DNA of 64,000 bases from Aegilops tauschii subsp. strangulata. Lineage: Eukaryota; Streptophyta; Magnoliopsida; Poales; Poaceae. Below the pieces are notes generated by a model that made no database searches, was not told where the DNA came from, and saw nothing but the letters and a program-made list of their open reading frames with translations. Of this stretch, positions 36,015 through 46,202 are shown one piece after another. The stretch lies in the NCBI RefSeq assembly GCF_002575655.3, contig NC_053039.3, forward strand, positions 372,039,633 through 372,103,632. Reading direction: 5' to 3'. The position numbers and the translations under genes were made by a program. Numbering within the stretch: the first letter of the stretch is position 1; each line of letters starts with the position of its first letter.

Positions 36015-37750
36015 TGAAGGAAATATGCCCTAGAGGCAATAATAAAGTTATTATTTATTTCCTTATATCATGGTAAATGTTTATTATTCATGCTAGAATT
36101 GTATTAACCGGAAACATAATACTTGTGTGAATACATAGACAAACACAGTGTCACTAGTATGCCTCTACTTGACTAGCTCGTTGATCAAAGATGGTTATGT
36201 TTCCTAGCCATAGACATGAGTTGTCATTTGATTAACGGGATCACATCATTAGGAGAATGATGTGATTGACTTGACCCATTCCATTAGCTTAGCACTCGAT
36301 CGTTTAGTATGTTGCTATTGCTTTCTTCATGACTTATACATGTTCCTATGACTATGAGATTATGCAACCCCCGTTTACCGAAGAAACACTTTGTGTGCTA
36401 CCAAACGTCACAACGTAACTGGGTGATTATAAACGTGCTCTACAGGTGTCTCCGAAGGTACTTGTTGGGTTGGCGTATTTCGAGATTAGGATTTGTCACT
36501 CCGATTGTCGGAGAGGTATCTCTGGGCCCTCTCGGTAATGCACATCACTTAAGCCTTGCAAGCATTGCAACTAATGAGTTAGTTGTGGGATGATGTATTA
36601 CGGAACGAGTAAAGAGACTTGCCGGTAACGAGATTGAACTAGGTATTGAGATACCGACGATCGAATCTCGGGCAAGTAACATACCGATGACAAGGGGAAC
36701 TACGTATGTTGTTATGCGGTCTGACTGATAAAGATCTTCGTAGAATATGTGGGAGCCAATATGAGCATCCAGGTTCCGCTATTGGTTATTGACCTGAGAC
36801 GTGTCTCGGTCATGTCTACATAGTTCTCGAACCCGTAGGGTCCGCACGCTTAACGTTTCGATGACAGTTATATTATGAGTTTATATGTTTTGATGTACCG
36901 AAGGTTGTTCGGAGTCCCGGATGTGATCACGGACATGATGAGGAGTCTCGAAATGGTCGAGACATGAAGATTGATATATTGGAAGCCTATATTTGGATAT
37001 CGGAAGTGTTCCGGGTGAAATCGGGATTTTACCGGAGTACCGAGGGGTTACCGGAACCCCCCGGGGGCTTAATGGGCCATAGTGGGCCTTTGTGGAGAAT
37101 AGGAGAGGCGGCCAGGGCAGGGCCGCGTGCCCCTCCCCCCTAGTCCAAATAGGACAAGGAGAGGGGGGCGGCGCCCCCCCTTTCCTTCCTCTCTCCCTCC
37201 TCTTTCCCCCTCCACTCCTAATCCAACTAGGAAAAGGGAGGGAGTCCTACTCCCGGTGGGAGTAGGACTCCACCTGGCGCACCCCTCCTGGCTGGCCGCA
37301 CCTCCCCCCTTGCTCCTTTATATACGGGGGCAGGGGCACCCTAGAGACACAACAATTGATCGTTTGATCTTTTAGCCGTGTGCGGTGCCCCCCTCCACCA
37401 TAGTCCACCTCGATAATACTGTAGCGGTGCTTAGGCGAAGCCCTGCGTCGGTAGAACATCATCATCGTCACCACGCCGTCGTGCTGACGAAACTCTCCCT
37501 CAACACTCGGCTGGATCGGAGTTCGAGGGACGTCATCAGGCTGAACGTGTGCTGAACTCGGAGGTGTCGTGCGTTCGGTACTTGATCGGTCGGATCGTGA
37601 AGACGTACGACTACATCAGCCGCGTTGTGCTAACGCTTCCGCTTTCGGTCTACGAGGGTACGTGGACAACACTCTCCCCTCTTGTTGCTATGCATCATCA
37701 TTATCTGCGTGTGCGTAGGAATTTTTTTGAAATTACTGCGTTCCCCAACA
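36015..37750 (+). repeat. 3' LTR of Angela-like element (plus)
   Basis: This LTR is 1736 bp, preceded by the purine tract GTGCAAGTGGGAGAC. It ends TTCCCCAACA, followed by TSD CGCCG. It matches the 5' LTR throughout with few differences, which suggests a fairly young insertion relative to its decayed host. Confidence 0.92.
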
Positions 37751-37755
37751 CGCCG

Positions 37756-38053
37756 GTAGTTGTTGTGCTCAATTCTTATGGATGAGGCAAACTTTAAAGG
37801 ATTACTGTGTCATTTGTGACAAAGTGCCTCTTTGGTGTGACAATGAAAGCGCCATCAAGATTTCTCTCAACCCGGTGCAACACTTCAAGACAAAGCATAT
37901 TGAGATTTGGTATCATTTCATCCAGGATCACATTAGGTGAGGGGAGATCGGGCTCAACTATGTCAACACACATGATAACCTTGCAGATATCTTCACGAAG
38001 CCCTTGGATGAAGCAAGATTTCGCGAGTTAAGGCATGAGCTAAATATCATTGA
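37756..38053 (+). pseudogene. C-terminal part of RNase H of the SIRE-type Copia
   Basis: This piece continues the RNase H interrupted at 24614. Joined across the TSD (CGCCG at 24610-24614 and 37751-37755), the frame goes on with SCCAQFLWMRQTLKDY, then LWCDNESAIKIS, HFKTKHIEIWYHF, a stop at about 37938, and HDNLADIFTKPLDEARF. These are the usual C-terminal RNase H motifs of Copia elements. The continuity across the gap is good proof that the Angela-like element is an insertion. Confidence 0.9.
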
Positions 38054-38509
38054 TTCGAGCAATGTGGCTTGCACTTTTGCACGCCCCACCATACTCATCG
38101 TGACGTCTTGTCTAGGTGTAGGCATGGACATAGGGGGAGTGTTGTTCTCTCAATGAGCTCTCCCTCCCCCCCATTATGCATAAATTGATCACGTCTTTCA
38201 GATTAGCCATTTTTTATGGTACTTGTGCTTCAAAGATGAGTTTTGGTCATGGGCCAATCTTCACGGTGCCATACCACTTGACTCAAACTTAGGCGGCCTC
38301 GGCCACCGCCCTCTCTTTGAGAGTTGTGTGTTTCTTGTCCCCTCGTGGGTGTTGTTCTGCTTTTGTTTTTGCCCCCTTCTCCTCATCGTTTCTTTTTCTT
38401 GTTGTTTGAGCTAAGCCTCCTCTGTCTAGTCTTCGAGTTTTTGCTGGGCGGTACTACCTCTGGAGGCACGCGGTACTACCGCTTGTGATCAACAAGCGGT
38501 ACTACCGCC
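38054..38509 (+). other. 3' untranslated stretch of the SIRE-type Copia before its missing 3' LTR
   Basis: No ORF is supported. The end of the block holds two copies of GCGGTACTACCGC (38470-38482 and 38496-38508), the reverse complement of the palindrome found in the 5' LTR, and a partial copy near 38447. The second Angela-like element inserted immediately after the last copy, at 38510. The sequence does not match the start of the 5' LTR, so the 3' LTR lies beyond. Confidence 0.6.
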
Positions 38510-39236
38510 TGTTGGGGAACGTAGTATTTCAAAAAAAATCCTACGATCACGCAAGATCTATCTAGGAGAAGCATAGCAACGAGGGGGGAGAGTGTGTCCA
38601 CGTACCCTCGTAGACCGAAAGCGGAAGCGTTTAGTAACGCGGTTGATGTAGTCAAACGTCTTCGCGATCCAACCGATCCCAGCACCGAATGTACGGCACC
38701 TCCGTGTTCAGCACACGTTCAGCATGATGACGTCCCTCAAGCTCTTGATCCAGTTGAGGACGAGGGAGAGTTTCGTCAGCACGACGGCGTGGCGACGGTG
38801 ATGATGAAGCTACCGGCGCAGGGCTTCGCCTAAGCACTACGACAATATGACCGCGGTGGTAAATTGTGGAGGGGGGCACCGCACACGGCTAAGAGAAGAC
38901 TTGGTGTGCCTTTGGGATGCCCCCTCCCACGTATATAAAGGAGGGGGAAGAGGAGGCCGGCCCTAGAGGGGGTGTGCCAAGGGGGGGAGTCCTACTTGGA
39001 CTCCCGGTCCAAGTAGGATTCGCCCCCCCTCCTATTCCAACTAGGAGAAGGAGGGAAGGAGGAAGAGGCACTACAAGGATTCCGGTCTATTGCAACAAAA
39101 TTTATTGCTACAACTATGTTTTGTTGCAATAAAACGCAATATTACCACAAATTCTCCGGTTGTGGTAATAGGCCGCACATATTGCCATAACTTAGTTTCA
39201 TCGCGATAAATACTAACTTTGTTGCAATACAGGCCT

Positions 39237-39545
39237 CATATTGCAACAAACTGTATCAGCATTGCAATGCGGTAGCGGTATTGCGACAAACAAATTCCGT
39301 TGCGCGAGGGCAGTCATTTTATTGTAATAGAGACTATGTATTTCAACAGAATAATTATTCGTGGCAATAGTCAGAAAGATATTGCAACATTGGCGTGACG
39401 TTGCATTAGTTACAAATATTGTTGCAAAAAAGTAGCTAACTATTGCAACAAACCGCATCGGTGTTGCAATAGCGATATTGCGACAAAAAGATTCCATTGC
39501 ACGTGGCAGCCATTTTGTTGTAATGAAGACTAGGTATTTTGTTGT
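39237..39545. repeat. Subterminal repeats of the CACTA-like block
   Basis: Two diverged units of about 105 bp (from 39237 and from 39442) share TATTGCAACAAAC, TATTGCGACAAA, GATTCCATTGC-type and GACTATGTATTT-type segments. Shorter inverted copies of TTGCAACAA fill the space between. Confidence 0.7.
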
Positions 39546-39549
39546 AATA

Positions 39550-40275
39550 AAGCACACTACAGTGACTAGACTTTAGAATACGCTCATTATATACGTTCTG
39601 TGGTAATTATACGATCATTGCCTTACTGTAGAGCTCCGTATTTTGATCTGTTTGACCGGTCAACTAGTCTGTGTGGCAATCTTTGACTATTCAAGCTCTC
39701 TCTACCACATGGGTCCCACATGTCAGTCGGGCACAAGAAATAAATAAATAAATAAAGCAAAATTTGCAAAGTGGTTGGGAGTTGAACCTGCAACACTGGT
39801 TCGCGTCGATACTCTTGGGGCGCAAACCACCTCGCGTGGCGCCGCTCTGTGTGGTGTGCAGAATTGTCACCTTTAGTATAGGATGTATCACTACGTGTTG
39901 TGTCGGCTTGTTTTCAAAGTTATTTTTTTATTTGTTCTGTGTAGCTTTTTTTAGTGGTATTTGTTCTGTGTAGTTGTGTGAGTGCATGCGTGTTAGTGTG
40001 TGTGTGTGTTTTATTTGTGCCATCTAGTTGTCAAATTGTTTTTTCAAAATTTCAAAAAATGTTATTGAATATGTTTTTTTGTGAATTTTAAAATTATTAC
40101 TAAAATATAAGTAAAATTCAAGTCAGAGGCTGTGGTAGGTGCCATTAGACTAGTTGACCGGTCAACAAATCAAAATACGAAAGTCTTCGTTGAGCCAGTG
40201 ACGGTATATTCACCGCAAAACGTATACAATAACCGTATTGAGCGTATTTTGAAGTTTAGTGACCGTAGTGTGCTT
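39550..40275. mobile_element. Small non-autonomous DNA transposon with long terminal inverted repeats
   Basis: The left arm from 39550 begins AAGCACACTACAGTGACT. The right arm, reverse complemented from 40275, begins AAGCACACTACGGTCACT. The arms pair over about 135-145 bases with scattered mismatches and share GACCGGTCAACTAGTC near their inner ends. The unit is 726 bp with an AT-rich centre and no ORF. Long TIRs suggest a Mutator-like or foldback MITE. I could not find a convincing TSD, so the class is open. Confidence 0.65.
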
Positions 40276-40363
40276 CGGACTCACCCGTGTACTTTATCTG
40301 TTCATACAAACTTACACACAAACTAGATAAAACTAGCTAGATAAACTTGTTGTCAGAGCCACC

Positions 40364-40899
40364 GTCTACTCCTCGCCGGAGTCACTGTCGTCACCCTTGT
40401 CGTTGGAGTCGCTCGAGATGACCTCGGCGGGCAGCAGCTTCCCTCCGTGTTGTGTATCGTGGATGAGCTCGCCGGAGAGCCGGGTTTGGAGTTGGTACTC
40501 CGCCTAGAGCGTCGGCAGCTGCGCAGCCGCAGCCACATCTCCGGCGTCGGTGGCGGTCCTTGCCGCCCACCACGCCTGCTCCGCCGTGCGCTGCCACTGG
40601 ATGGCCGGGTCAAAGAGCCGGCCGTACTGCCGGAAGGTCCTCCACGCATGGGACTTGGATCCGCGCTGCAAGACTTGGCACTGCACATTCACGCGCACCT
40701 CCCGTTGCATGTCGGACACTGGAGGACGGAGGCGAGCCGTTGGCCTCGTCGTCGTTTGGGTGCTTGCGGATGGAGAAGCCGCCGCGCGCGTCGCCTCCAC
40801 CGCGGCACCGGAAGCCACTGGCCTCGTCGTCGTTCCGACGCTTGCGGGCAGAGAAGCCGCCGCGCACACCGCCTCCACCACGGCACCCGAAGCTGCCAC
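40364..40899 (-). pseudogene. Orphan ORF fragment of unknown function with acidic C-terminus
   Basis: The minus-strand frame from 40899 starts MAASGAVVEAVCAAAS. It has two internal repeats of an Ala-rich TTTRP-containing segment and then SKSHAWRTFRQYGRLFD and IQWQRTAEQAWWAA. One stop near 40504 interrupts it. The same frame then goes on to GGKLLPAEVISSDSND and an Asp/Glu/Ser-rich end at about 40364. GC content is much higher than in its surroundings. I do not recognise the family. It could be a gene fragment captured by the DNA transposon or the last exon of a transposon protein. Confidence 0.35.
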
Positions 40900-41026
40900 C
40901 GTCTATGCACATTTAAGGGGGCAAAATACTAATTTTCTTTCAGCTAGACCCTCTACTTAATATTTTCTTCACAGAATTGTCAAAAGTTAGGGCCCACATC
41001 CCCCAGTACACTAAGCTCCGCCACTA

Positions 41027-44024
41027 TTTTTTTTGCGGGGGAAACTTTGGGAGCTTTATTCAACGAAGGCATTCGCTGAACAGTCAGCCAACAAGCTGCT
41101 GATCAGGAAGCTAGGAGTGTTGTCAAGCCAGCTCTCGATCACATCAATCGTGCAAGCATGCGTAGCACATATATGAGCTGGCCCATTCGCTGACCTGGAT
41201 ACATGTTGAATTACAAAGGAAGTAAAAGTGCTAGCTAGCTCTCCAATTTCTACTAGGATAGGTGCCACAATAGAGCGAGAATCGTGTCGAGCGGCCCAAA
41301 GGTTGACGACCTCCAAGCAATCTGTCTCGAGAACGACTTTCGAAAAACCCCGTAGCTTGGCGAAGATGACGCCATCACGAAATGCCATCGTCTCCGCGAT
41401 GAGGGGGTCAGTCACACCCGGGTATGGTTTGCTCCAAGCACCTTGAAAGGAGCTTTTTGATCGAGCAACTCCGCCCCCGCCACCCTTGCCGTCCTCCCGA
41501 CGGATCGCAGCATCGGTGTTGATTTTAACAAATTCCATGTCCGGGGGGCGCCACCCATGCCCAGGGAACAATATTGCATGACGCCGAGGGATATCCAGGA
41601 GTGAAAGTGTTTCCCTGGTTCTGCAAACAGAAAGAGCAGGATCCAGTGTATCTTCCCCGTGCGTCAACTTGTTTCTAGAGTGCCAAACCGACCACATAAC
41701 TGATACTATGATGGCCCGATCTCTACTCATGAATCTGTCACCACAGATTATGTCTCTCGCCCAAGTGTCTGGGTGTAGTCGTGGCATATGGAATTCAAAG
41801 AGCTGTTGGGCTTCATCCCAAAAAAGTTTTACGTGTGAGCAAATCAACAGGGCGTGCTCCACGTCCTCATCCATCGCCATGCATATTTTGCAAAGTCCTA
41901 TCTGTCCCAAATGCCGGTGCTTTAGGGTACACTCATCAGGCATAATTCCCCTAAGCACCCGCCAGAAGAACACTCTCACTTTTGGCATCACGTTTAACTT
42001 CCACAAGCCATTCCACAGCCGCTGATTATCAATTGAGGATCCGGTATCCGGCCCTTCTTCTAGAGCTTGACGCTCGTTGCGAATCATAAGAGCTCGGTAC
42101 GCCGATTTGACGGTGTAGTTGCCTGAAGACTCATGTGTCCATGCAAGAAAATCATCACCACCACCAGACCGGAGTGGAATGTTGAGGATGGCCTCTGCAT
42201 CTGGTAATATGAATGTGTTCCGAACCAACTGTCGCCTCCATGTCCAGTTTTTAGTATCGATCAGATCGCTTACCCTGGATATATTAGTATTTGGAGGCCT
42301 GAACAATGGCGACATTGTTGTTGTAGATGGGATCCAATGGTCGTCCCAGACCGCGATCGAGGATCCGTCGCCCACCCTCTTGATCAGTCTGGTGAGCAGC
42401 GCCTCCCGACCAGATATAATTGCCCTCCAAGTAGCAGATGAACATTTAGGAGCTGAAGATTGCATGAAATCCGAGTCCGGGAAATACCTGCCCTTTAGAA
42501 CTCGAGCACACAGCGAGTCTGGGCTTGTCAACAGCCGCCATCCCTGTTTGCCGAGTTGGGCCAAGTTGAAAATATGTAGGTCACGGAAACCCATACCTCC
42601 ATTGCACTTGGGTGTTGCAAGTTTCTTCCAAGATATCTAGTGCAGAGAACGCTTATCAATCGAGCTACTCACCAGTATCTTGCCATATTGGACGTCAAAC
42701 TCTTGCACACCTTCTTGGTCAAAAGAAAACAATTCATGCTAAAAGTGGGAATCGCCTCGGCAATTGATTTGATCAAAGTTTCTCTTCCTGCACAAGCAAA
42801 CAATCTCTCCGACCACCCTTGCATCTTGCTTCGCGAACGTTCACCTATGTGGTCGAAGGTGCCACTGGTAATCTTCCCCACAGCCGTGGGTAGACCAAGG
42901 TAACATTCACTAAACGCCTCGACGTGCACATCGAGCGTACTCTTGATAGTCTGCCTAGTAGCAATGGAGTATTGGGGCTGAAATAAATTGCGCTCTTCTC
43001 CCGGTTAACACACTGGCCCGATGCGGCCCCATACAATTGCAGAATACGATTTAATCTTCCTGCACATCGACTGTCAGCTGTCATAAAAATGAGACTATCA
43101 TCTGCGAATAGCAAATGATTCACCCATGGAGCTCTGAAACTGACTCGGATACCTCTATCAATCTGGCCATAATATTTCAGCAGGGATGAAAAACGTTCTG
43201 CACACAACAAGAACAAGTAGGGTGACATACGATCACCTTGTCGTAGTCCACACGTGGGAATGAAATAGGGTAGTTGTTCACCATTCACCCGTACCGAGAA
43301 ACGAACCGAAGTGACACACTTCATGATCAATCTCACCAAGTTGATGCCAAAGCCAAATTTAAGGAGGATTGCTTCGAGGTAGCTCCATTCCACCCTATCA
43401 TAGGCTTTCATCATGTCTAACTTAAGCGCACATGAAAAGTTCTTCCCCTTCTTCCTCCGCTTCATGGCATGCACACTTTCGAATGCAACCAATATATTGT
43501 CAGTGATGAGGCGACCGGGAATGAAAGCACTTTGCTCTTGGCTAATTATCTCATTCATAAAATCTCTGAGTTTGTTTGTAATAGCTTTAGCCGCTATTTT
43601 GTACAAGACTGGGCATAGAGAAATCAGACGGAATTGAGTAATATTTTGGGGATTGCGTACCTTCGGTATAAGTGTTATAGACGTATCATTCAAACCCAAA
43701 GGCAGATCCCCTCCATTAAGGAATCCAAGAACAACACTTGTTATATCATGACGTAATAACTCCCAGTGCTTCTGGAAAAAACCCGCCGTGAAGCCATCGA
43801 CACCAGGTGCCTTTGATGGCGCCATCTGAAAAAGAGCCTTATGCACATCTTTCGGAGTAAAAAGTCCATCAAGAACCGAGTTCATCTCCGGGGTGATATG
43901 TACACGCACATGCGATAACACCTCAGTCGCATCCGTCGACCCTCGCGAGGTGTAGAGTTGCTGATAGAAGTTCTGTATCTCAGCTTTGTCTTCGTTTCCA
44001 TCAGCACAAACCGACCCATCCAAC
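41027..44024 (-). mobile_element. 5'-truncated L1-type LINE
   Basis: The element is flanked by a perfect 18-bp TSD, CACTAAGCTCCGCCACTA, at 41009-41026 and 44025-44042. The left side begins with eight T residues, which is the poly(A) tail of a minus-strand element. The right end lies inside ORF2, so the 5' half was never copied, as is usual for target-primed reverse transcription. Size is 2998 bp. Confidence 0.92.
41056..44023 (-). pseudogene. LINE ORF2: reverse transcriptase, zinc-finger region and RNase H
   Basis: Read from 44023, the non-LTR RT contains APGVDGFTAGFFQKHW, SITLIPKVRNPQNIT, LKLDMMKAYDRVEWSYL, CGLRQGDRMSPYLFL and the catalytic FADDSL. Frame breaks occur near 42930 and 42600. 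The C-terminal part (42594-41056) has MGFRDLHIFNLAQLGKQ, an RT-associated zinc-binding region (WNGLWKLNVMPKVRVFFW), and a plant-type RNase H (VKINTDAAI, IAETMAFRDG, VVLETDCLEVV). The endonuclease and ORF1 are missing through 5' truncation. Dead copy. Confidence 0.92.
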
Positions 44025-44042
44025 CACTAAGCTCCGCCACTA

Positions 44043-44988
44043 TGAGTTCTAAGGATGGACGCCCACCTTGTCAATACGGTTATTGTATACTAATCTTCTT
44101 TCAGCTAGACCCTCTACTTAATATTTTCTTCACAGAACATCAAGCAATACCTTTACTTTGCTCTCTGTCTTTGTTGCGGCTTGGATGGCTTATGAGTTCT
44201 AAGGATGGATGCCCACCTTGTCGGACACTACGCAGCCTGCCGCCTCACCGGGGTCGTAGCTGTATACTTTTGTATTTCTTTTTGTCAAACTCACAAAAAA
44301 AAAGGTGCAGCTGAGAGGATCGATCCGATGACCTCTATGTACGAAAGGAAAGAACGCAAACCAGTAGGCTATCCCATCGGTTGTGATATACATACTTTTT
44401 TACTTCTTTTATTTGTTATATCATTTTGTGGTTTTTCTCTCCTGCCGTTTTTATTCTGTTTTTGTGTTTTTTCTTTCTTTATCCTTTTTGTTTTTTCCTA
44501 AATGCCCGGATTCCTTTCAAATTCATGAACTTTTTTAAAATCGATGAAGCTTTTTTTCGAAATCCATGAACTTTTACTCAAGTTTGTGAACCTTTTTTCA
44601 AAATTGATGATTTTTTTCTAATTTGTGAACTTTTTAAAAATCAATGAACATTTTCCAAATTTGATGAACTTTACCAAATCTGTGGTCCCAAGTACCAGGT
44701 GACGCGAGCTGCGGACGATGACAGGAGGGATCCCTAGACGCCTCCCATCGCCCTGTCGTCCGCTCCTCCCCTCCCCCGTCGCTACCAGAGGGCGTGACCG
44801 GGTGAAGCCTGGCTAGCGGTGGCGGCAGCAGGGCTCCTTCGCCCCTCTTGCGTGGATCCGATGCAGGATGGATCTGTTGGGCAAGGGCACAAATATTTGA
44901 CATATATCCCAAGTTTCAATTTTTTCATGCCAACTAGCGAGTAACCAAAGATACACAATTGTAGATCCATGACGAACAACACGTTCCT
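44043..44988. other. Right flank of the LINE: local duplication and unclassified AT-rich DNA
   Basis: Text from about 40935-40975 (TTTCAGCTAGACCCTCTACT and following) recurs at 44097-44140. TATGAGTTCTAAGGATGGA recurs at 44041 and 44189. Thus a tandem duplication of roughly 150 bp existed before the LINE inserted into its first junction. The stretch 44310-44380 resembles a decayed antisense tRNA-like sequence. No gene is supported. Confidence 0.5.
44505..44690. repeat. Degenerate minisatellite of TGAACTTTTT type
   Basis: At least seven diverged units of about 22-28 bases of the pattern ATTCATGAACTTTTTTAAAA occur in a row. Such arrays are common in Triticeae intergenic DNA. Confidence 0.7.
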
Positions 44989-46202
44989 AGGGGAGAAGGA
45001 AGGAGGGGGGCGCCGTCCCCTCCTAGTCCAATTCGGACCAGCCCATGGGGGGGCGCGCGTCCACCCCTTGAGGCCCTTCTCTCCTTTCCCCTAAAGCCCA
45101 TTAAGGCCCATTACTCTCCCGGGAGGTTCCAGTAACCTCCCGGTACTCTGGAAAATACCCGAAACACATCGGAACCATCCCGGTGTCCGAATATAACCTT
45201 CCAATATATTGATCTTTAGCTCTCGGCCATTTTGAGACTCCTCGTCATGTCCGTGATCTCATCCGGGACTCCGAACAAACTTTGGTCATCAAATCACATA
45301 ACTCATAATACAAATCGTCATCGAACGTTAAGTGTGCGGACCCTACGGGTTCGAGAACTATGTAGACATGACCGAGACACATCTCCGGTTAATAACCAAT
45401 AGCGGAACCTGGATGCTCATATTGGCTCCTACATATTCTACGAAGATCTTTATCGGTCAAACCGCATAACAACATACGTTGTTCCCTTTGCCATTGGTAT
45501 GTTACTTGCCCGAGATTCGATCATCGGTATCATCATACCTAGTTCAATCTTGTTACCGGCAAGTCTCTTTACTTGTTCTGTAATGCATCATCCCGTAACT
45601 AACTCATTAGTCACATTGCTTGCAAGGCTTACAGTGATGTGCATTACTGAGAGGGCCCAGAGATACCTCACCGATACACGGAGTGATAAATCCTAATCTC
45701 GATCTATGCCAACTCAACAAACACCATCGGAGACACCTGTAGAGCATATTTATAATCACCCAGTTACGTTGTGATGTTTGATAGCACACAAAGTGTTCCT
45801 CCGGTATTCGGGAGTTGCATAATCTCATAGTCAGAGGAACATGTATAAGTCATGAAGAAAGCAATAGCAATAAAACTAAACGATCATTATTCTAAGCTAA
45901 CAGATGGGTCTTGTCCATCACATCATTCTCTAATGATGTGATCCCGTTCATCAAATGACAACACATGTCCATGGCTAGTAAACTTAACCATCTTTGATTA
46001 ACGAGCTAGTCATGTAGAGGCATACTAGGGACACTCTGTTTGTCTATGTATTCACACATGTACTAAGTTTCCAGTTAATACAATTCTAGCATGAATAATA
46101 AACATTTATCATGACATAAGGAAATATAAATAACAACTTTATTATTGCCTCTAGGGCATATTTCCTTCAGTCTCCCACTTGCACTAGAGTCAATAATCTA
46201 GA

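Larger units (their letters stand above)
24615..37750 (+). mobile_element. Angela/WIS/BARE-like Copia retrotransposon (plus strand)
   Basis: The element starts TGAAGGAAATATGCCC and ends TTCCCCAACA, with the TSD CGCCG at 24610-24614 and 37751-37755. LTRs lie at 24615-26349 and 36015-37750. The interior has a 1.2-kb leader, gag, protease, integrase, RT and RNase H in Copia order. A 4.4-kb solo LTR sits inside RNase H (30947-35354). Without it the element is about 8.7 kb, the usual size for this group. Several stops and frameshifts inactivate it. Confidence 0.92.
39069..44988 (+). mobile_element. CACTA-like DNA transposon block, right terminus not recognised
   Basis: The left end reads CACTACAAGGATTCCGG at 39069. 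This is followed by about 480 bp full of TTGTTGCAATA-type repeats in both orientations, as expected for the subterminal regions of CACTA transposons. AGG precedes it (39066-39068), and AGG also occurs at 44989-44991 where the Angela LTR resumes, which would fit a 3-bp TSD. The right side, however, shows no GTAGTG end. No CACTA transposase (TNP2 type) is seen. The block contains a long-TIR unit, an orphan ORF, a LINE and AT-rich minisatellite DNA. It may be a deletion derivative or composite. Confidence 0.5.
38510..46169 (-). repeat. 3' LTR of Angela-like element (minus), split
   Basis: The two pieces are 38510-39068 and about 44989-46169. Together they are about 1.74 kb, matching the 1.735-kb LTRs of the plus copy. 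The inner boundary reads ATTTCCTTCA at 46169, followed by the purine tract on the minus strand. A minus-strand TATA (CTTTATATACG) lies at about 38930-38940. Confidence 0.88.

Noticed and set aside
44310..44380. tRNA-like text on the minus strand (GATCGATCCGATGACCTC and following).
   Set aside because: It does not fold into a full cloverleaf by eye and lacks a clear anticodon arm. At most it is a decayed tRNA-derived piece.
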